Shown one piece after another: positions 28,782-43,111 of a DNA stretch of 64,000 bases. The position numbers and the translations under genes are program-made. Under the pieces are notes generated by a model, which searched no databases, was not told where the DNA came from, and was given only the letters and a program-made list of their open reading frames with translations. Source of the DNA: Pycnococcus provasolii (Eukaryota; Chlorophyta; Pseudoscourfieldiophyceae; Pseudoscourfieldiales); NCBI GenBank assembly GCA_049487715.1, contig CP150561.1:62001-126000 (forward strand), read 5' to 3'. How positions within the stretch are numbered: the first letter of the stretch is position 1; each line of letters begins with the position of its first letter.

Positions 28782-29547
28782 GACGACAGGAAATGGAGAC
28801 GAAAGCAGTAACCGACGGAGGAGGCAGTTCGGCGCAGTTCGGGAAAACCCCAACTGCGTTCAAAAAACCCAAAAAAAAATGGAAAAACCCGAATCTGGAA
28901 AGAGGGCACACAGGAGTAACCATATCTGGAGGTCACCCCCTTCCCCCGAGCAATCGTCTGCAGCCAGGACCAATTCCAAGGGTTGGGCCCACCCTTGGAA
29001 TTGGTCCTGGCTCAGACAACCACGGGAACTTGCTTCACACATCGTCCCAACGGGAGCCTTCCCTCGCAATATAATAGTTCAACGGGGGATCCCCCCAGAG
29101 TGCCTCCCCGTCTCCCTGGTCACACAACGCACGATTTTCTTGGTCTATTTTTATAGGTATCTTACGGGTATAGGGCACGAGCACGATAACTTAAGGTATG
29201 TAGTAGTAGTCATACCAAGACGAATATGTACCAATACAGTACACATCATGAATGAAGGTTATCGTACTGTAGTCATCGTTTATTGCAAGTAAAATTTTAG
29301 TTACCACTCCTATAGATAGAAAAGGACAGTCACAACAGCGTGCGTCGACGACGTTCTTTGAAAAAAGAAACGACGAAGAAAAGCACCGACCACCCAATCT
29401 GCCTATTCACCCTCATAAAAGTTACCTCGCCGTTTCTCCCAACCACCTAGAAACAAAAAGTCAAGACAGAGAGACAAAGAGGCGCTGATGTGCTGTGCAC
29501 GCACGACGGAAGCAATAGGAATGGTATCCGACGTCCGGTTCGCTGAC
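28782..29547. other. Spacer with a perfect 21-bp inverted repeat
   Basis: 766 bp between APH-1 and the 3' end of the GLG1-like gene. It contains the hairpin at 28963-29011. The remainder is AT-rich and has no convincing ORF. Confidence 0.6.
28963..29011. repeat. Perfect 21-bp stem, 7-nt loop hairpin
   Basis: The left arm (28963-28983, starting GCCAGGACCAATTCCAAGGG) is exactly complementary to the right arm (28991-29011), around the 7-nt loop TGGGCCC. It lies about 180 bp upstream of the APH-1 start codon. It could be a foldback element, a small-RNA precursor or a transcription-related structure; the sequence does not decide. Confidence 0.85.
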
Positions 29548-32500
29548 TTAGGCGTCGCCGCTCTTCATCACCATGGTGTACGGCTTGTCACGGCCCGTGT
29601 ACTTGCGGTAACCCCAGATGCCAAGGCCAACGATTACCACAATCAGGCTCGCAATGCTCGCCAGCGCGATCCAGCCGGTGAGCGTCACCATGCTCGCGCC
29701 CTTTCCACCCGGGTTGACGAGCGTGCCCTTCATGCCCGCAGCCTTCTCAATCTCCGCAACCTTCGAAACAACAGCTGCGGCAGTCATAGACCCGTCGAAC
29801 ATCGCCTTGGCGTCCTTCGGCGCCGCGAGCTCGACGAGGTTCTTGCACTCGCCGTCGAGCGCCTTGCCCGTGCTCAGCGCGTTAGCCAGGCAGCGTCCTG
29901 CGACGCCAATGCCATAGTAGCCGTTCTTCTTCTGGTCCGCGCAAAGCTTCTCCACATCGTTGTCGCAGGACTTCGTCAGCGCCTGGCCCTTGCGGTACTG
30001 CCAGAGCGTCATGCGCACAGCGCGGCTCAGCTCACGGCTGCATCCCTCCGCGATCGTGGCGGAATTTTTCGCGAGGCACTTGAGCACCTCGGCGTTGCCG
30101 TGGCCCGTTTTGCTCGCTTCGGCGCACGAATTCTGCGCGTCAACCTTGCATGCCGCGGCGAGCGAGGCGTCGAGCTTCCAGAACTGCGCGGCACGCTCAG
30201 CCTTCTCGCGAATCTGCTCCGTGCACTTCTGAGAAAATTCAACCTTGGCCATGTTCTCCTGCAGGCACTTGAATAGCCGGCCGCGGCCAGGCTGAACGCC
30301 CTTGCAGTGCACCACGATTTCCTCCGAGCACGCATTTGTCACGCCAGGTCGAAGCAGCACGTTGTCGCTCTGCACCACGTTCAGACCTTCCTCCTCCTTC
30401 TTGCACGCATCGGTCAGCTCGTCCTTGTGGTCACGCAGGCACTGGTGCACACGTCCCATGCCCGGCTTCACGTCCGCGCAGAACTTCTCCTTGTCCTCCT
30501 TGCATGCATCGCTCAGCGGCTTGTCGACGCGGATGTCATTCGCCTCGCTCTTCTCGAAGGCGAACGTCTCCTTCTTGCAGTCGTCTGACGTGATGTTCGC
30601 GCGGTTGTCAACCAGGCAGCGCAGCACGGTGCCGCCGCAAGCCTGGCCAGAGAAGGGGCTGCACACCGTGGCGCACATGTTGTTGATGTCACCGTCGCAA
30701 GCCTTTGACAGGCGGTACATCAGCCGGTAGTCAGTCGCGGAGCGAATTTCGTTGCGCTTCACCTCCTTCTTGCACTCCTCGCCCATCTCGCCGTCCTCGA
30801 CGTGAGACTGCAGGCACTTGATGCGGCGGGCGTGCCCAGCGGGCACATCCTTGCACCACTTGGCGAGCTCCGACTCGCAGGCACGCTTCATCGGGATCTG
30901 GAAGTCAATGCTCTGCGCGAGGCGCACCTCCTGGTCAAACAGCGTCGCGCGGCACTCGTAGTTGAGCGCGTCGCGGTTATCCTGCAGGCAGCGGATCACG
31001 CGCGAGTCGCCGGGCTTGATGCCATCGCAGAGCTTCTGGCGATCCTCGAAGCATGCGTCGGCAAGCGGCTCCTCGAAGCGAATGTCCGTACCAGCGCGCA
31101 CGGTGAGCATGTGCACCTGGTTCTGGCACTCGGGAACGGTGAGCTCCTCGCGGTAGTCCTGCAGGCACTCAACCACGCGCGCGTCAAAGTTGGCAATCGT
31201 CCCGAGGCTGTCCTTCTCGTATCCGCACACCTCCTCGATATCCTGTTCGCAGTTCTCGCGAAGCTTAACGTCGAGGCGGAAGTCCTGCGCGCGGCGTTCC
31301 ATCAGTCGCTCGAGCGTGTCCTTGCACGACGCCGAGAAGTCGGGCTTCTCTCGGTTCTCCTCAAGGCAAACCTTCACCTTCGCGTTGCCGGAGGTGACGT
31401 CCTTGCAGAACTTCACCTTGTCCGCACCGCAGTCCTTGTGCAGCTTCGCGCTCAGGCGCCAGTCTTCGGCATTTTCCACCTCTTGGCGGAAGAGTTCCTC
31501 CTGGCAGTCCCACGAGAGGCTCGCGCGCTTCTTGCGCAGGCACGTCTGCACGCGTCCCTCGCCCTCCTTGACGTCCTTGCAGAGCGTCTCCGCGTCGCTC
31601 TGGCAGAGCTCGTGCACGCCAGCGTCAAGCTTGTAGTCCTTGGATGCTTGCTGTTGCGTTCGTTGCACCTCCGCCTGGCACATGCTGGACAGCTTGTCCT
31701 TCACCTCGCGAAGGCACGAGATGACGGCACCGTCCTCGTTGGGCATCTTGTCAGCGGGGCAGAACTTTGTGACGTCGTCCTTGCAAGCTTCTGCGAGCTT
31801 AAGGTCGAGGTTGATGTTCGTCGATCGCTCAACCTTGAACGTCTCGACATCCTTCTTGCACTCCTCGCTGACCCTGCGGCCGCTGTCGTTTCCCTTCTCC
31901 TCGCCGTTGAGGATGTTCGTCAGGCAAGAGCTGATGCGGCTCGATCCAGGCTGCACATCCTTGCAGAAGAAGTCGATGTCGCTCTCGCAGGGACCTGTGT
32001 TAGGTATCCATATGTTGCGTTTGGTTGTTGTGTGGCCGTCGTGTTTGTGTTAGATCGCCATTTGTTTTTTGCGTTCACTGGGTATGTGTGCGTGCGCGCG
32101 CGCGTGTGTTTCTTATTTTTTTTCTTCTTTCTTGAGGCCTCCTCCCCCCGGTGCACCACCACCCACCCCACACACCGCGGCCATTTAACGAAAACGCAGG
32201 GTCCGCAACGAGCCAAGTTGGCCACCAGCCTTCCAGCGCGTGCCTTTCAAGTTGCTGGACACGCCGATCATCCGATCAAGGAAGAAAAAAAAACAGGCCA
32301 GGTTGAAATTCAACCACAAGATCAAATCAAGACATGATCACAACAAATCAAGAAGACGACGACAAGAAGAAGATCACAAGAAGATCACCACAAGAAGATC
32401 GCCACCAAGATCACCACGTACCTGCCGTGTTGATATCTCCGTCACCGGAGTGCAGCTCCACCTCTGGCGCGGCGTCCACCACCTGTGCGACGACAGGTTC

Positions 32501-32659
32501 AGGCGCCGCTTCGTGTTCCGCCTGCGCCTCCTCCGCCGCTTTCAGCGCAGTCTCGTCGACGCCGTCCACGCCGCTAACCAGAAGCGGGGAGAAGGCCAGC
32601 ATCAGCAGGAGGAGGCACACATACACAACACATCCTTTGGACGTGGACATCTTCATCAT
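29548..32659 (-). CDS. GLG1: Golgi apparatus protein 1 (GLG1/ESL-1)-like, two exons
   Basis: Spliced: exon 1 32422-32659, exon 2 29548-31994, 894 aa. Exon 1 encodes a signal peptide (MMKMSTSKGCVVYVCLLLLM) and an acidic linker. The GT-AG junction reads through as INTAG-PCESDIDFFCKDVQPG. Exon 2 is a long series of ~60-residue Cys-rich GLG1 repeats, each with the pattern C..DI..C.....G..R...CL...R..L...C (for example DACFEDRQKLCDGIKPGDSR and SDACKEDKEKFCADVKPGMG). One transmembrane helix (WIALASIASLIVVIVGLGIW) and a short basic tail ending MVMKSGDA complete a type I Golgi protein. GLG1 proteins bind growth factors and glycoproteins in animals. The algal role is unknown. Confidence 0.9.
31995..32421 (-). 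other. GLG1 intron
   Basis: 427-bp intron with donor GCAG/GTACGTGG and acceptor ACACAG/GTCCC on the minus strand. It splits a Gly codon and joins the signal-peptide exon to the Cys-rich repeats. Confidence 0.88.
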
Positions 32660-33927
32660 CCGGACAAGGGTTGGTTAGATGGGGAAGGGGCCGGCCCCGC
32701 GGAGGGGGGAGGTTTTTGATCTTCTCCCATGAGGAGGCCACCTCCTCCCTTAGAAGGAGCGGACCCTCAGGTGGCCCCTCAGGTTTCAGGTTGGATCCAC
32801 GAGAGAAGGAGCTTGCGAGGAGGGGCGGAGGGGCCCGGGATTCAGCCCCCCTGTGGACGTCACCACCAGGGGGGACCTGACGTCCTTCCCCTTGTTCTCA
32901 CTTCTCAGCCCTTGGGAATTGCCTTGTGGGAGGTTGCTTTGCTCGAGTAAGAGTAGGGGGCCCCTGTTGCCTGTTCTATGGTCGATGGTCGATGGTCTAT
33001 GGTCGAAGACGAATTCTCGGATTGGTCTGGGCGGAGGAGGGATCAGGGAAGGAGTATCCGTTCGACCGTCGGCTGCTGCTTGTCCAAAACGCAGTCCTGA
33101 GCTCGCTTTTTTTACTGTACCTCTGACTCTCTGAGAGTCCTGAGGAGGCCGCACCGCCAACCCGCGAGGGGCTCACCTGGTGGCCACCGGTGGCCAGAGA
33201 GGGGTTTTAAACCCCGACTACTTGAACGAGTTAATTTCGAACCCGGAATTCGTACTGTAGGTTTCGAGTAGAGTAGTGGACACTCGTAGTGCCCCCCCAG
33301 GCAAATAGTTACACGGGACAGAAGTCACAGAACGGTGTTGGTCGGGGAAGGTGCGCCACTGCGCCGTGCGCGCAGCGCTCCTTCTCTAAAAAAGGTCAGA
33401 AGCGGCTAAAAACAATTTTTTTAGCTGTCTTAGCTGACGTCCTCTCTGAGCTCCGATTTCTGTAGCGAGAATTCCCAACCTTCCGGCTTCTGCCATGGCC
33501 TTTGTAGTTAGTAGTAGTGGTCTCTCAATTCTCACTTTCTCGCTACATGTAGTAGTAGAAACTTAACGCGTTCTCTATTATCTGACTGACCAGTGTGAGT
33601 CGATCAGTCGACGAAAGATTCTTTGAGCAGCAAGGGACCTCGGGTATTTCGGCCATGTTTGATTTTAAGGAAAAGGTGTCGGATTCTTGCTTGTCTTACA
33701 CAGTCAATTACTACTTATACTACTACTCTTCAACAAGTACGTATGTACAGTATTCAGCTTATTACATGATAGTATGTACATGGGTCTCTTAACCTACCCT
33801 AGCTACTAGCTAGTTGGAAGCTCTTCTAGCTAGCCGACCTAAATTTGTTTGCGCCAACTTGTAGTAGGACCGCCAGGCAAGCAGGACTACGACTACGTGT
33901 ATAATGTTGAAGATGGTTAAGCTACAC
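32660..33927. other. Spacer, no gene seen
   Basis: 1.27 kb between the GLG1-like 5' end and the polycystin 3' end. The first part is G/C-rich, with a 16-bp palindrome at 33173-33196 (TGGCCACCGGTGGCCA); the later part is AT-rich. The short ORFs have no recognisable content. Confidence 0.5.
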
Positions 33928-36900
33928 CTAAGGAGGAGAGCTCTGGGAGGAGCCATCACCACCACCCCACTCGTTAAACGCCGCGTGGTGAACGTCGAGA
34001 ATGGATGGACTTTCACCTCTCTTCTCTTTTGCCGACCCCACTTGCAGGGCATTTTCGTCATTTCCGCAAAGAAGCAAATTCAGCATGACTCCCGTTGCGC
34101 GCCATGGAACCTCCGTGATGACGCCAACAACGTCCGTGCCTGCACGCCACACGTTGTCGACCAAATCGCCACGGCCGTAACTGTTCAACCATGAGGGCAG
34201 GTTCGCACGCATACGCATACGCATCTTGTTGGCTGCTGTCACGCGAGGTGCAGCGTCGCGCGTTACTATCACTGCATCACGCAATGTCATGCTCAGCTTG
34301 AGCGTATCTTCAGTCACAGCCTGCAATCCTTTGGCAGTATCTCTGGCACGAAGAAGCACCGCCTTCACTAGCTCTTCACCATGCATTTTTCCAAATTCTG
34401 TCCCTGCACGCCAGCCAATGTCGTGGACGATGCGCCTTGAGAGATGCACGCAGGCGTCGTGCAGAATTTGACTGCGCTTCGCGTCCATGAGGTGCAGGGT
34501 CTTACTGCGAAAGCGCAAACGGTCATCTTTCGTCACGAAACGCAACAGCAGATTCTCCATGGCGGTATTCGTCTCATCGTTATTTGCCTCCTTCTTCACA
34601 GCCAAATCCTCCTGTCTAGGTTCAACGCCCGCTTCCGTAACGTTCAACACCATGACGTCTGGTGAAAGGGCAAGTCCACTTGTCCACTCATTCAGCATTT
34701 GAACGTCAACGTCAACAAAGTATTTGGACGAGGCATAGTCGTCTCGCTTCGACGCGGTCTCGTGTAGTTTATGAAGCACCTCTCCCAGCGCCGTAGGACC
34801 TGTTTTCACGAGGGGGATTAGATTCGGTTAGGAAATGCAACAGAAATTTAGGAAAAACAAACAAACAAACTAATCAACCCAAAGCCAAACACATACAAAT
34901 CACACACAAAAAAAAGCAAACCCAACACCAGTTCGTACCCAGTAACCCTAGTTTCGGCAACACAAGCTCCTGGCGATTCACCCGATTCATGCGAAGGTAG
35001 CGGTCTGTGTCCATGCGCAAGCCATCCTCACGCGCATCGCTGGTGAATAGCTCAACACGAGAACCATTTTCTTCCGAATCCAGGCCTCTCTCACGGCCCT
35101 CACGGTCGTGCTGAATACGCTTCATCATAACATCTAGCATCGATGCAGCCTGCCAAGAAGAATGCAGGAGGCGGCGTGCACTTCTCCAGCGATCTTTCGC
35201 TGAAAGTTTACTTTTCAATTCTATCGCCGGGCCCTTACTCCACCACGTGCTTAATATGAGCGCATTTACCTTTGCTCGTGAATTCTCAAGTAACGCATTG
35301 GAATGCGACGATGAGCTGCTCGCCTCATTCGAATCCATCTCGAATCCTCTGATCCCGCTGCTCGCCTCAAAGCCACGAAGTCCACGCCGAGGATCAAGCC
35401 ACTTTGCATTGCCTGAAAATACGAAAGCGGACGTGTTCTTCCACCCAAGATTGTACAGCACAGAGCTGAGAATGTCTCGCACTTCATCGAGGTGCCCTGA
35501 AGTACGCATCGACGAGCGCGCTATTGAATCGACTTGCGACTCCTTCTTTCTGTCAAGACGTTCTCTCGCCAGGCGGCGCTGACGCTCTTCCGTGAAGAAG
35601 TCAAGAAGAATCGCAACCACGAACTGCATGAGCACGAAAACAGTGATTAGCGGGTAGAAGACGTGCACAAGAGCCAGGGCAACATTCTCAGTCGGCTCCA
35701 CGATCACACCTTCACCCATGCCCAAATTGACACGGTACTGCAAGCCGGACGAATCGCCCACCTGACTTTCGGCCAGACTTTCGATGGCGTGATGCGCACG
35801 GGCATGCATACTCATGCGATGACCAACTAGTATGTACAATGCATATGCGCAGAGAATCGTGAAGAACATCATCACACCAATCAATGTGATCATGTTTGGG
35901 AGACCGCGCTGCAGTGTGCGCATGTACGAATACATCATAGGAACACCAAAAAAGTGGCGGATGATATTCGCGGCAATACCCAGCAGGATGGGAACCTGAA
36001 GCACGAGGTACCAACCATTGAGCGTGCTCATGGCATCCACCTTATCGAGAAGAGATAAGTAGGCGTCCCGCTCCGACAAGTCCACGGGTAGCGTGTGTCT
36101 CCATGCACCACGTGGATAGCCCTCCACCGGAGGCTGAGGATCAGCGAGACGCTTAGGAAGAAGGATGCGTGCCTCCGCAGAGCCGTCACCATCATACCAG
36201 CGGTAACTACGCTCGTATGTAAAGTCGCGCACGTACGCGAAGAAGTACACAAAATGCACGATGCTAGCCGCCAACAAGCAAAGTGGGATCGCTAGTTGAA
36301 TCGCGTCAACCACAACCATCCATGCATCCACCATAAAATGACGATGCACAATGCGCTGCTGGAGCCGTCGAATAATAGATTCGTGCAGCAAATGCGCAAA
36401 TCGACGCGCATCACCAACAGAGCTTATACAAAGCAAGACTGCCAATGCCGCGACAAGCACCTCAACTACAAATAGGCCAAGATGACCCGTTGAGCCGTCG
36501 AAGTAGTCAAAGAGCGGAACCTTTCCAACCTCTGTGATCGACGATAGCTCGCCCTGTGCACTTACCACCATGCGAACTCGAACGTCAACGAGTACATCCG
36601 CAGGCTCGTTATGGAGAATCACGCGAATATCCACGGATCGCGTTCGACGGTCGACAAATCGAGACAGGTATAAATACGACAGCAAGCGCTTCGCACGGCT
36701 CTCCATCAGAGTGCCATCGATATACACGTCAAAAAGAGCACGTTCCATGTCAGTCGAAGACATTTCTCTATTGGGATCGTAGTCGCGATCGAAGAAGGCG
36801 AATGGCGTATCAGGCGCTGCTAGCTCTGAGTCGTTGTAGAATGCAGCTCTCACCGATCGCAACGTAGGATCGTACAGTCCATGTAAATTCGTGTCCACAG

Positions 36901-39900
36901 GATTGGTCACATCTTTAGGCAAGTCGAGTCGCGCGAACATCGCATCAAATCCATACGCTGCACCCGCGTCAAGACTCGAGCACCGCATCTCACGGTAGAG
37001 ATCCTCGAAGCGCCCCTGTCGAGATTTGATCACATCCACACCGTTCGAAGTTCCCTGACCTGCGCCTCGCGACGTGCGACCGCGGCATCCCGCCTCCCGA
37101 GAGGCGCGACGCTGCGTAACAAGCACTCCACCTACGATGCGAAGTTGGCCAGTTGCACCAAGAGTGCGCGGTCGTTTGTATCCGACGTGGTCCACGAGGC
37201 GCAGGTCATCTTCGACGTTAACGTCAGATGCGTATCCACTCCAAGCATCGTTCGAATCCCCTTCCGATAGCTTGGTTACTATGCGCTTATCCTTGCCAGA
37301 TGCAGACACCCTGAGCAACTTGCGAGATACAACGCCAATTTGCCATCGACTCCCGACCAAGTCTTCCGAGCTCATGGTTGTTTTGCGCGAAGACGACGAC
37401 GGCGCGACGAGGCGACGGCGAGCAATGGGTACCGCGGTGGAAGAAGTATCATTTTCCCCACCACCAGCTGCAGTCACGTCAAAGTAAGAGTGTCGAGATC
37501 CACGTGCACCGCGGCATCCTGCCACCACATCCGGAGTTGCGGTATTCACGCCATCGATTGTACTCGTCGCTGCATTGAGGGAAGCTGTGAGCTCATCGAG
37601 GCGTGCCTGTGCTGCAAGCGTGTTATTTCCGATATCTTCAAAAGCATCTTCTTCTTGTGCTGTCAATGCGATTGTTTTTGCAACCAAGTCGGCAAGCTCG
37701 TCGGCGCGCGAAGCTAAATTTACTTGCTGTGTTAGAATCTCCTCGACATTCGAGGCATACGCGTCGTCGATCCGTGCGGATACAGCACTCACGATCTCGG
37801 ATTTAGCAAGATCAGATGAAAGTTGCATCGTGAGATTTGTCCCGATTGTCGTGTTGTCTGTGCGAACGGCAAGATCCTGTGCAGCGAGCGAGAGAATGCG
37901 TGTGTGCTGATTTGCATACCAAGACCCGCGTGGATCGGCACTGTCAGGGCCAATGCGAAGTAGACTCAGCATGCTTGACGAACCGTCCTGCTGCTCAAGC
38001 TTACGACGGTGCTTTGCAGGATTGTCGTCGTAGAACGATCGAACAACCACCACCTCGAGCCGAGCTATGTCGCCTCCAAGTTTCTCGCATGCGTGTACAC
38101 GGATACGACCTCGATGCACATTGAGCTCGGCAGCAACGCTCGATCGCACCTCCGCGCTGTCCTCGATGCGCGGGTCCAGAAAAGGCTCGCATGGACCTGT
38201 GCGGTTGACTGTGTACGTCTCTTCGTATCCTTGTACAATGTCAATCGTCAGCGCAACGTCACCGTAGCCCTGGTTGCCGTCACGATCGTAGGCGGTCAGA
38301 TAAAAGACGTGCACGCCTGGGCGACACAGTCCCGCAGCCAGCACGCTTGGTGTGCACTCCCCTTGCCGATTATATGCATGCAGCGTCTCTGTGACATCAC
38401 CATCGATGGCGTCGTTCGCCTTGGCGACACACTGAGGGAAGAATGCAAGGTTTAACGTTTTGTGGCATGCCACGAGAGGGTTGCCACCTGTCATGTCGTT
38501 GAGCGATTGCCAAGGCGTTTGGCCGAACACGAAGGCGAATGGCATCTCCTCGAGGGATGGTGTGCGCCACTCAATCTTTGGGCCAGATGGATTGTTCTCT
38601 ACATCTTTGATGAGCACGGAAGGCAGAAGTCCGCCTTCCCCTGTGATTGCATCAATGGTCTCACATGTAGCTTCCTCACATCGCCCAGATGGCGAATTGG
38701 CGGGACACCAATGCTGTCCTTCGGCACATGGCGCGGTAATTGTGACGCTCCGTACATCCGAGGCGTATACGCCCGTCGTGTCGAAGGCAACGAATGATAC
38801 GTCGAAAGTAGTGCCGATGGGTGCCGATGCATTCACACAACTGTCGACACCCTTACGCCATAGCTCGTGACCCACGCAGCCAGAGATCAGGCAGGTGTCA
38901 GGCGGACACACAAGCAAGCCGGCTTGCAAATCCCCATCCTCCTCGTCAATGGCCTTCGCTCCAAGATCGCACGGAAGCTCCTTTGTTGGCACTTGCTCCG
39001 TCTGGCATGAAATGTACGGCGTGAAACGTGGCAACGACACGACACGATTGCCAATTGCGGTAACATTCGGAGGAGACGGCGGCGTGGGTGGCTCTGCAGC
39101 CACCTCGACAGCCGGTGCAATGTCAACTTCACAAGGAACGCCTTCGGGTACACATGTCAAGCCATCCGCGCAGAGCACTTCGCCTGCGTCACACTTGGCC
39201 AACAGCGTCACGAGTCGTGCCACGCTCGCCTCGTGCCCCGCGCTATCCACGACTGAAAAGGTCACCTCGTATGTTCCAGGATAGCTCTCACCGTATATGG
39301 TGCACCCTGAAATGCCATGTTTTTCAAAGTTCAAACCACACGCCTGCACGTAAGGAGTCAGATCGCCATCCACGTCGTCATGAGCAGTCGCGCCATGGTC
39401 GCAGATGGCGCTAACTTCCAATTCGGGCGTGCACGCGCGATATCCTTGATCTTCGACGACAAGCATCGCGTTGCCGATGAGACTGATCAGTGGCGGGCTG
39501 TCAGGGTGCAAAATCTCCGGATACTTCTCAACCTCTCTTTCAACAGTCATGCCTGACATGATGCAGGTATCAGCGTCGTCTACCGGACACGAACCATCGG
39601 GGCATGTTTCAACACCTTTGCCACACTTTGGAATAATGGTGATCCAACGCTGGACTTCCCTAGATTTGGTACCTGCGCGGTCTGTGCATGTGTAGCGTAT
39701 AATCTGCGGCTCTGTCGTGGCGAGTCGCGTATCGATTGCCAAGTTACCAAAGGCGCCGACGTGCTCGGATAAATCACCATCCATTTGGTCGACGCACACG
39801 TACCCAGGGTCTACGTAACGTTCTCCTTGTGTGACTTCCTCGCCAAGAACAAGCATGCCATCCACCGTCTGATCCATGATGGCGTTTGGCCACATGCTGA

Positions 39901-42900
39901 CGAGATGAATGTTCGGCGGAATTGCATCCACGGGAGTCGACAGTGCCATCAATTGCGCTTTCTCAGGCTCGGGATCCACATAGACTTGCTGAGCTGCGCA
40001 CACTCCATATGTACTGCACTCTACACCTCCTTCTTCATCGCTCTCGTACATGATTGGGCAGACGTGCTCACGCTGTCCTGTTGTGGCAGACGCGTCGGCA
40101 CATTGGTCGCTCAGTATATGTATTCGCCGCTGAATAGATGCACGATTGCCAGCGAGATCCGTGCAGTAGTACGTGAGCACAATCGGCGCATCCGGTAAAG
40201 TGGGACGCGACGTATCCAATGATATGGCGAGTTCGACCGGTGACTGTACCTCAACAGCACCATCCTGACCGTCAACGCACGTCGCCATGGCGTCAATGTA
40301 CTCCTCGTACTGGTATATTTCAATATCCGCAAGGCCCACGAGCGTGATTCGAGGGGCTGTTACGTCGAGAGGTGGCGGTGGCGGAGAGGAAATCGGTGGT
40401 GGAGCAGGCAGTGTATCGTTCGACACCGCCAACACGAGATCTGGTATTGGCGGAGGGGGTCGTGGCGGTGGCGGCGAACCTTCAGGCGGCGGTGGACTTG
40501 GCGGAGGCGGCGAGGCAATCGGTGGCATTTGCGGCGCCTGTGGCGCGAGCGGTGGTGCAATCGGATTGGGCGGTGGTTGTCGTGGTGCTGGCGGCATGGG
40601 TGGAAAATGCGGAGCTGGAGGCGTTCGATTTGGCGGAGGTGACGGATAAGGTGGCGGAGGTGGACGAGCCGGCGGCGGGCTCGGGGCTGAAGGTGGCGAG
40701 TCGAGCGGTGACTGCGGAGTCGACGGTGGTGATAGTGGCTTCGTGCCCGGCGGGGGACTCGGTGGTGGAGGGCTTGGCGGCGGGCTTGGCGGCGGACTCG
40801 GCGGAGGTGGTCTCGGCGGCGGGAAGCTTGGAGCAGGGGGAGGAGGCGGGCTTGGCGGAGGTGGTGGGGGCAAGTACGGCAGTGGTGGCGGTGGTGGCGG
40901 CGATGGCGGCGGTGGAGGTGGCGGTGGCGGCGAAGGGGGCGGCGGTGGCGGAGGGTCCACCGTTACGACGAAGACGGCAAAGCTGCTCGCCTTCACGATC
41001 GCAACGCAAGCTGTGCCGTCGCAATTCGTCGCCTCGATCGGAATGTTTGTCCACTGCGTCGACCCTTCGTCAGGCATCATATGTGCATACGGGATATCCG
41101 TGCTGCCTCCGAGCTTGCGCTGGTACGGAATCTCGACAGTGATTACGTCGGGTGAAACTGGAAAGTCGTGAGGCAAAAGCGACACCAAAGGGCCGGCGGC
41201 ATTGTGCGTCACGCCCGGGTCGTCGTCGTCAGGAACACCTAAGGCTGCAAGAGCTGCAGGATTCTTTGTCGGTTCGTACATGTACATGCTGGAAAGGATA
41301 CCCGCATCTGGGAGTCGCGCGAGCAACGAGCATGGCACGGTGACTGCCGCAAATTTCCTGTTTTCGATATTCGGGGCAGGGAGTGCGCCGCCGAGCGTAG
41401 GAAGCACTGTGCAGTCGGTTTGTGGCGAGAGTCGCTTGCTGACGACGTTTTTATAGGATGAGCTCACACAGTGTGAATCTGGCTGGTACATTGATGGTCT
41501 TATGAGGTGCGAACGACGACTGCGATTGTATTCAACCCTGCTGGCCTGTTCAAGATTATTATCATCTTCCCTCTCGGCGAATCCTAAGCTTGCAAAGTCC
41601 GAGTGTTTCAGTTGTCTTCTTACGAAATTTTGCAATTCGTAAACAACTGCTTGGCCATAACTCACTCTTGGTTCGCCGATGATGATACGATTCCCGTCGC
41701 CAGACATACCTACTGAAAACCCCGAATAGGCCCAACTCGCAGTCCCATCTATGTCGTATGAGAGAATGTACTCCCACGAGGTCGTTGACGCTCTCCATAT
41801 GTATATACGAGTTGAACCTGCAAACAATCCCATACTATTGGCACTTTGGTGGTTGTCATAACATCCAACGGCCAGTCTTGAACCATCTGCTGAGAGGGAT
41901 ATTGATTCCCCGAAGTCGTCAGCATTAAATTCTCCGTTAATGTCTGACCCCATTTGTGTCCATGATGAACCACTGAGCTCATACACTTTCGCCGCGCCAG
42001 GAGGATCTGAGGAAGTGGATGATCGTGATTTCCGTGGGATTCCCACAGCCACTCGACTCCCATCCGATGATAACGAGACGGAATTGCCAAACTCATCCAA
42101 TCTGTGACCACCTGTATTTTCAATTGTGTTCCCAACCAGCGACCACGATGTTCCACCACCGTAATCGTATATGTTCACATTACCACTGCTGCAACTTGCA
42201 CTGATGCATGTACTCGGTACCGGTCCTTTCCTTGATCCCACAGCCATTCGCGATCCATCCGTTGATAGAGATACCCCAGAACCAAAATATGAAGGCGTGG
42301 TATATATTTCCAAAGTGCCTATGCTCGTCCAAGAAGTCGAAGTATATTCCCATGTGTATACTTTCCCGCAAGCAGTGCCCGAACTATATGTACAGCTAGC
42401 ACTGCTGTATTGAGGCGCGCCGACTGCAAGACGCGTTCCATCTCCCGACAAAGATACGGAATAACCAAATAATGTGGATTCACCCGCAAATGATTTCATT
42501 TTAGCATCACCATTTCCATCATCGTACATAATATTTCCAAGCTGCGTCCAAGTGCCTCCAGAATATTCAAAAACTTGAGCAAGCCCAAGTTTTGTCGGAG
42601 TAACACGTGTATCTCCAGAAAATCCGACGGCGACCCGTGCACCATCGTCCGACATAGATATACAATCATTCATTCTATGACCACTGGTGTCGGACATGAA
42701 TGCGATTGTAAGATCTATTGGTAAATCCCCACCTAACTGAGTCCATCCACCACCAGTATTTTCGTATACCTGGACTTTTGGATCGACTCCGCCAACAGGC
42801 CATCCAGCACTTGCAGGAATACCTCTGGCTACAATGGCTGCTCGTGTGCCGTCTGAGTTGATGTCCACACAACTTCCACATCTCTCCCAAGTTGCTTCGG

Positions 42901-43079
42901 CTGAGCAACCTTGAATTGCAGCGCCAACAAGGCCAAACGATGCAGGCGGCGGTGATGGCGCAGGTGGTGGCGGTGGCGAGGGTGGCGGCGGCGGAGGAGG
43001 AGGAGGGGGTGGAGACGGCGGCGGAGGAGACGGCGGTGGCGGAGGTGGAGGCGGCGGTGGGCTCGGTGGAGGAGGGGGC

Positions 43080-43111
<32 letters not shown>

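Noticed and set aside
29488-32337. Long Leu/Ala-rich plus-strand ORFs antisense to the GLG1-like gene
   Set aside because: They mirror the periodic Cys repeats on the other strand and have no domain of their own.
33928-34799. Separate 293-aa gene downstream of the polycystin
   Set aside because: Good splice sites join it in frame to the channel gene as its last exon, and it has no ATG of its own at the 5' end.
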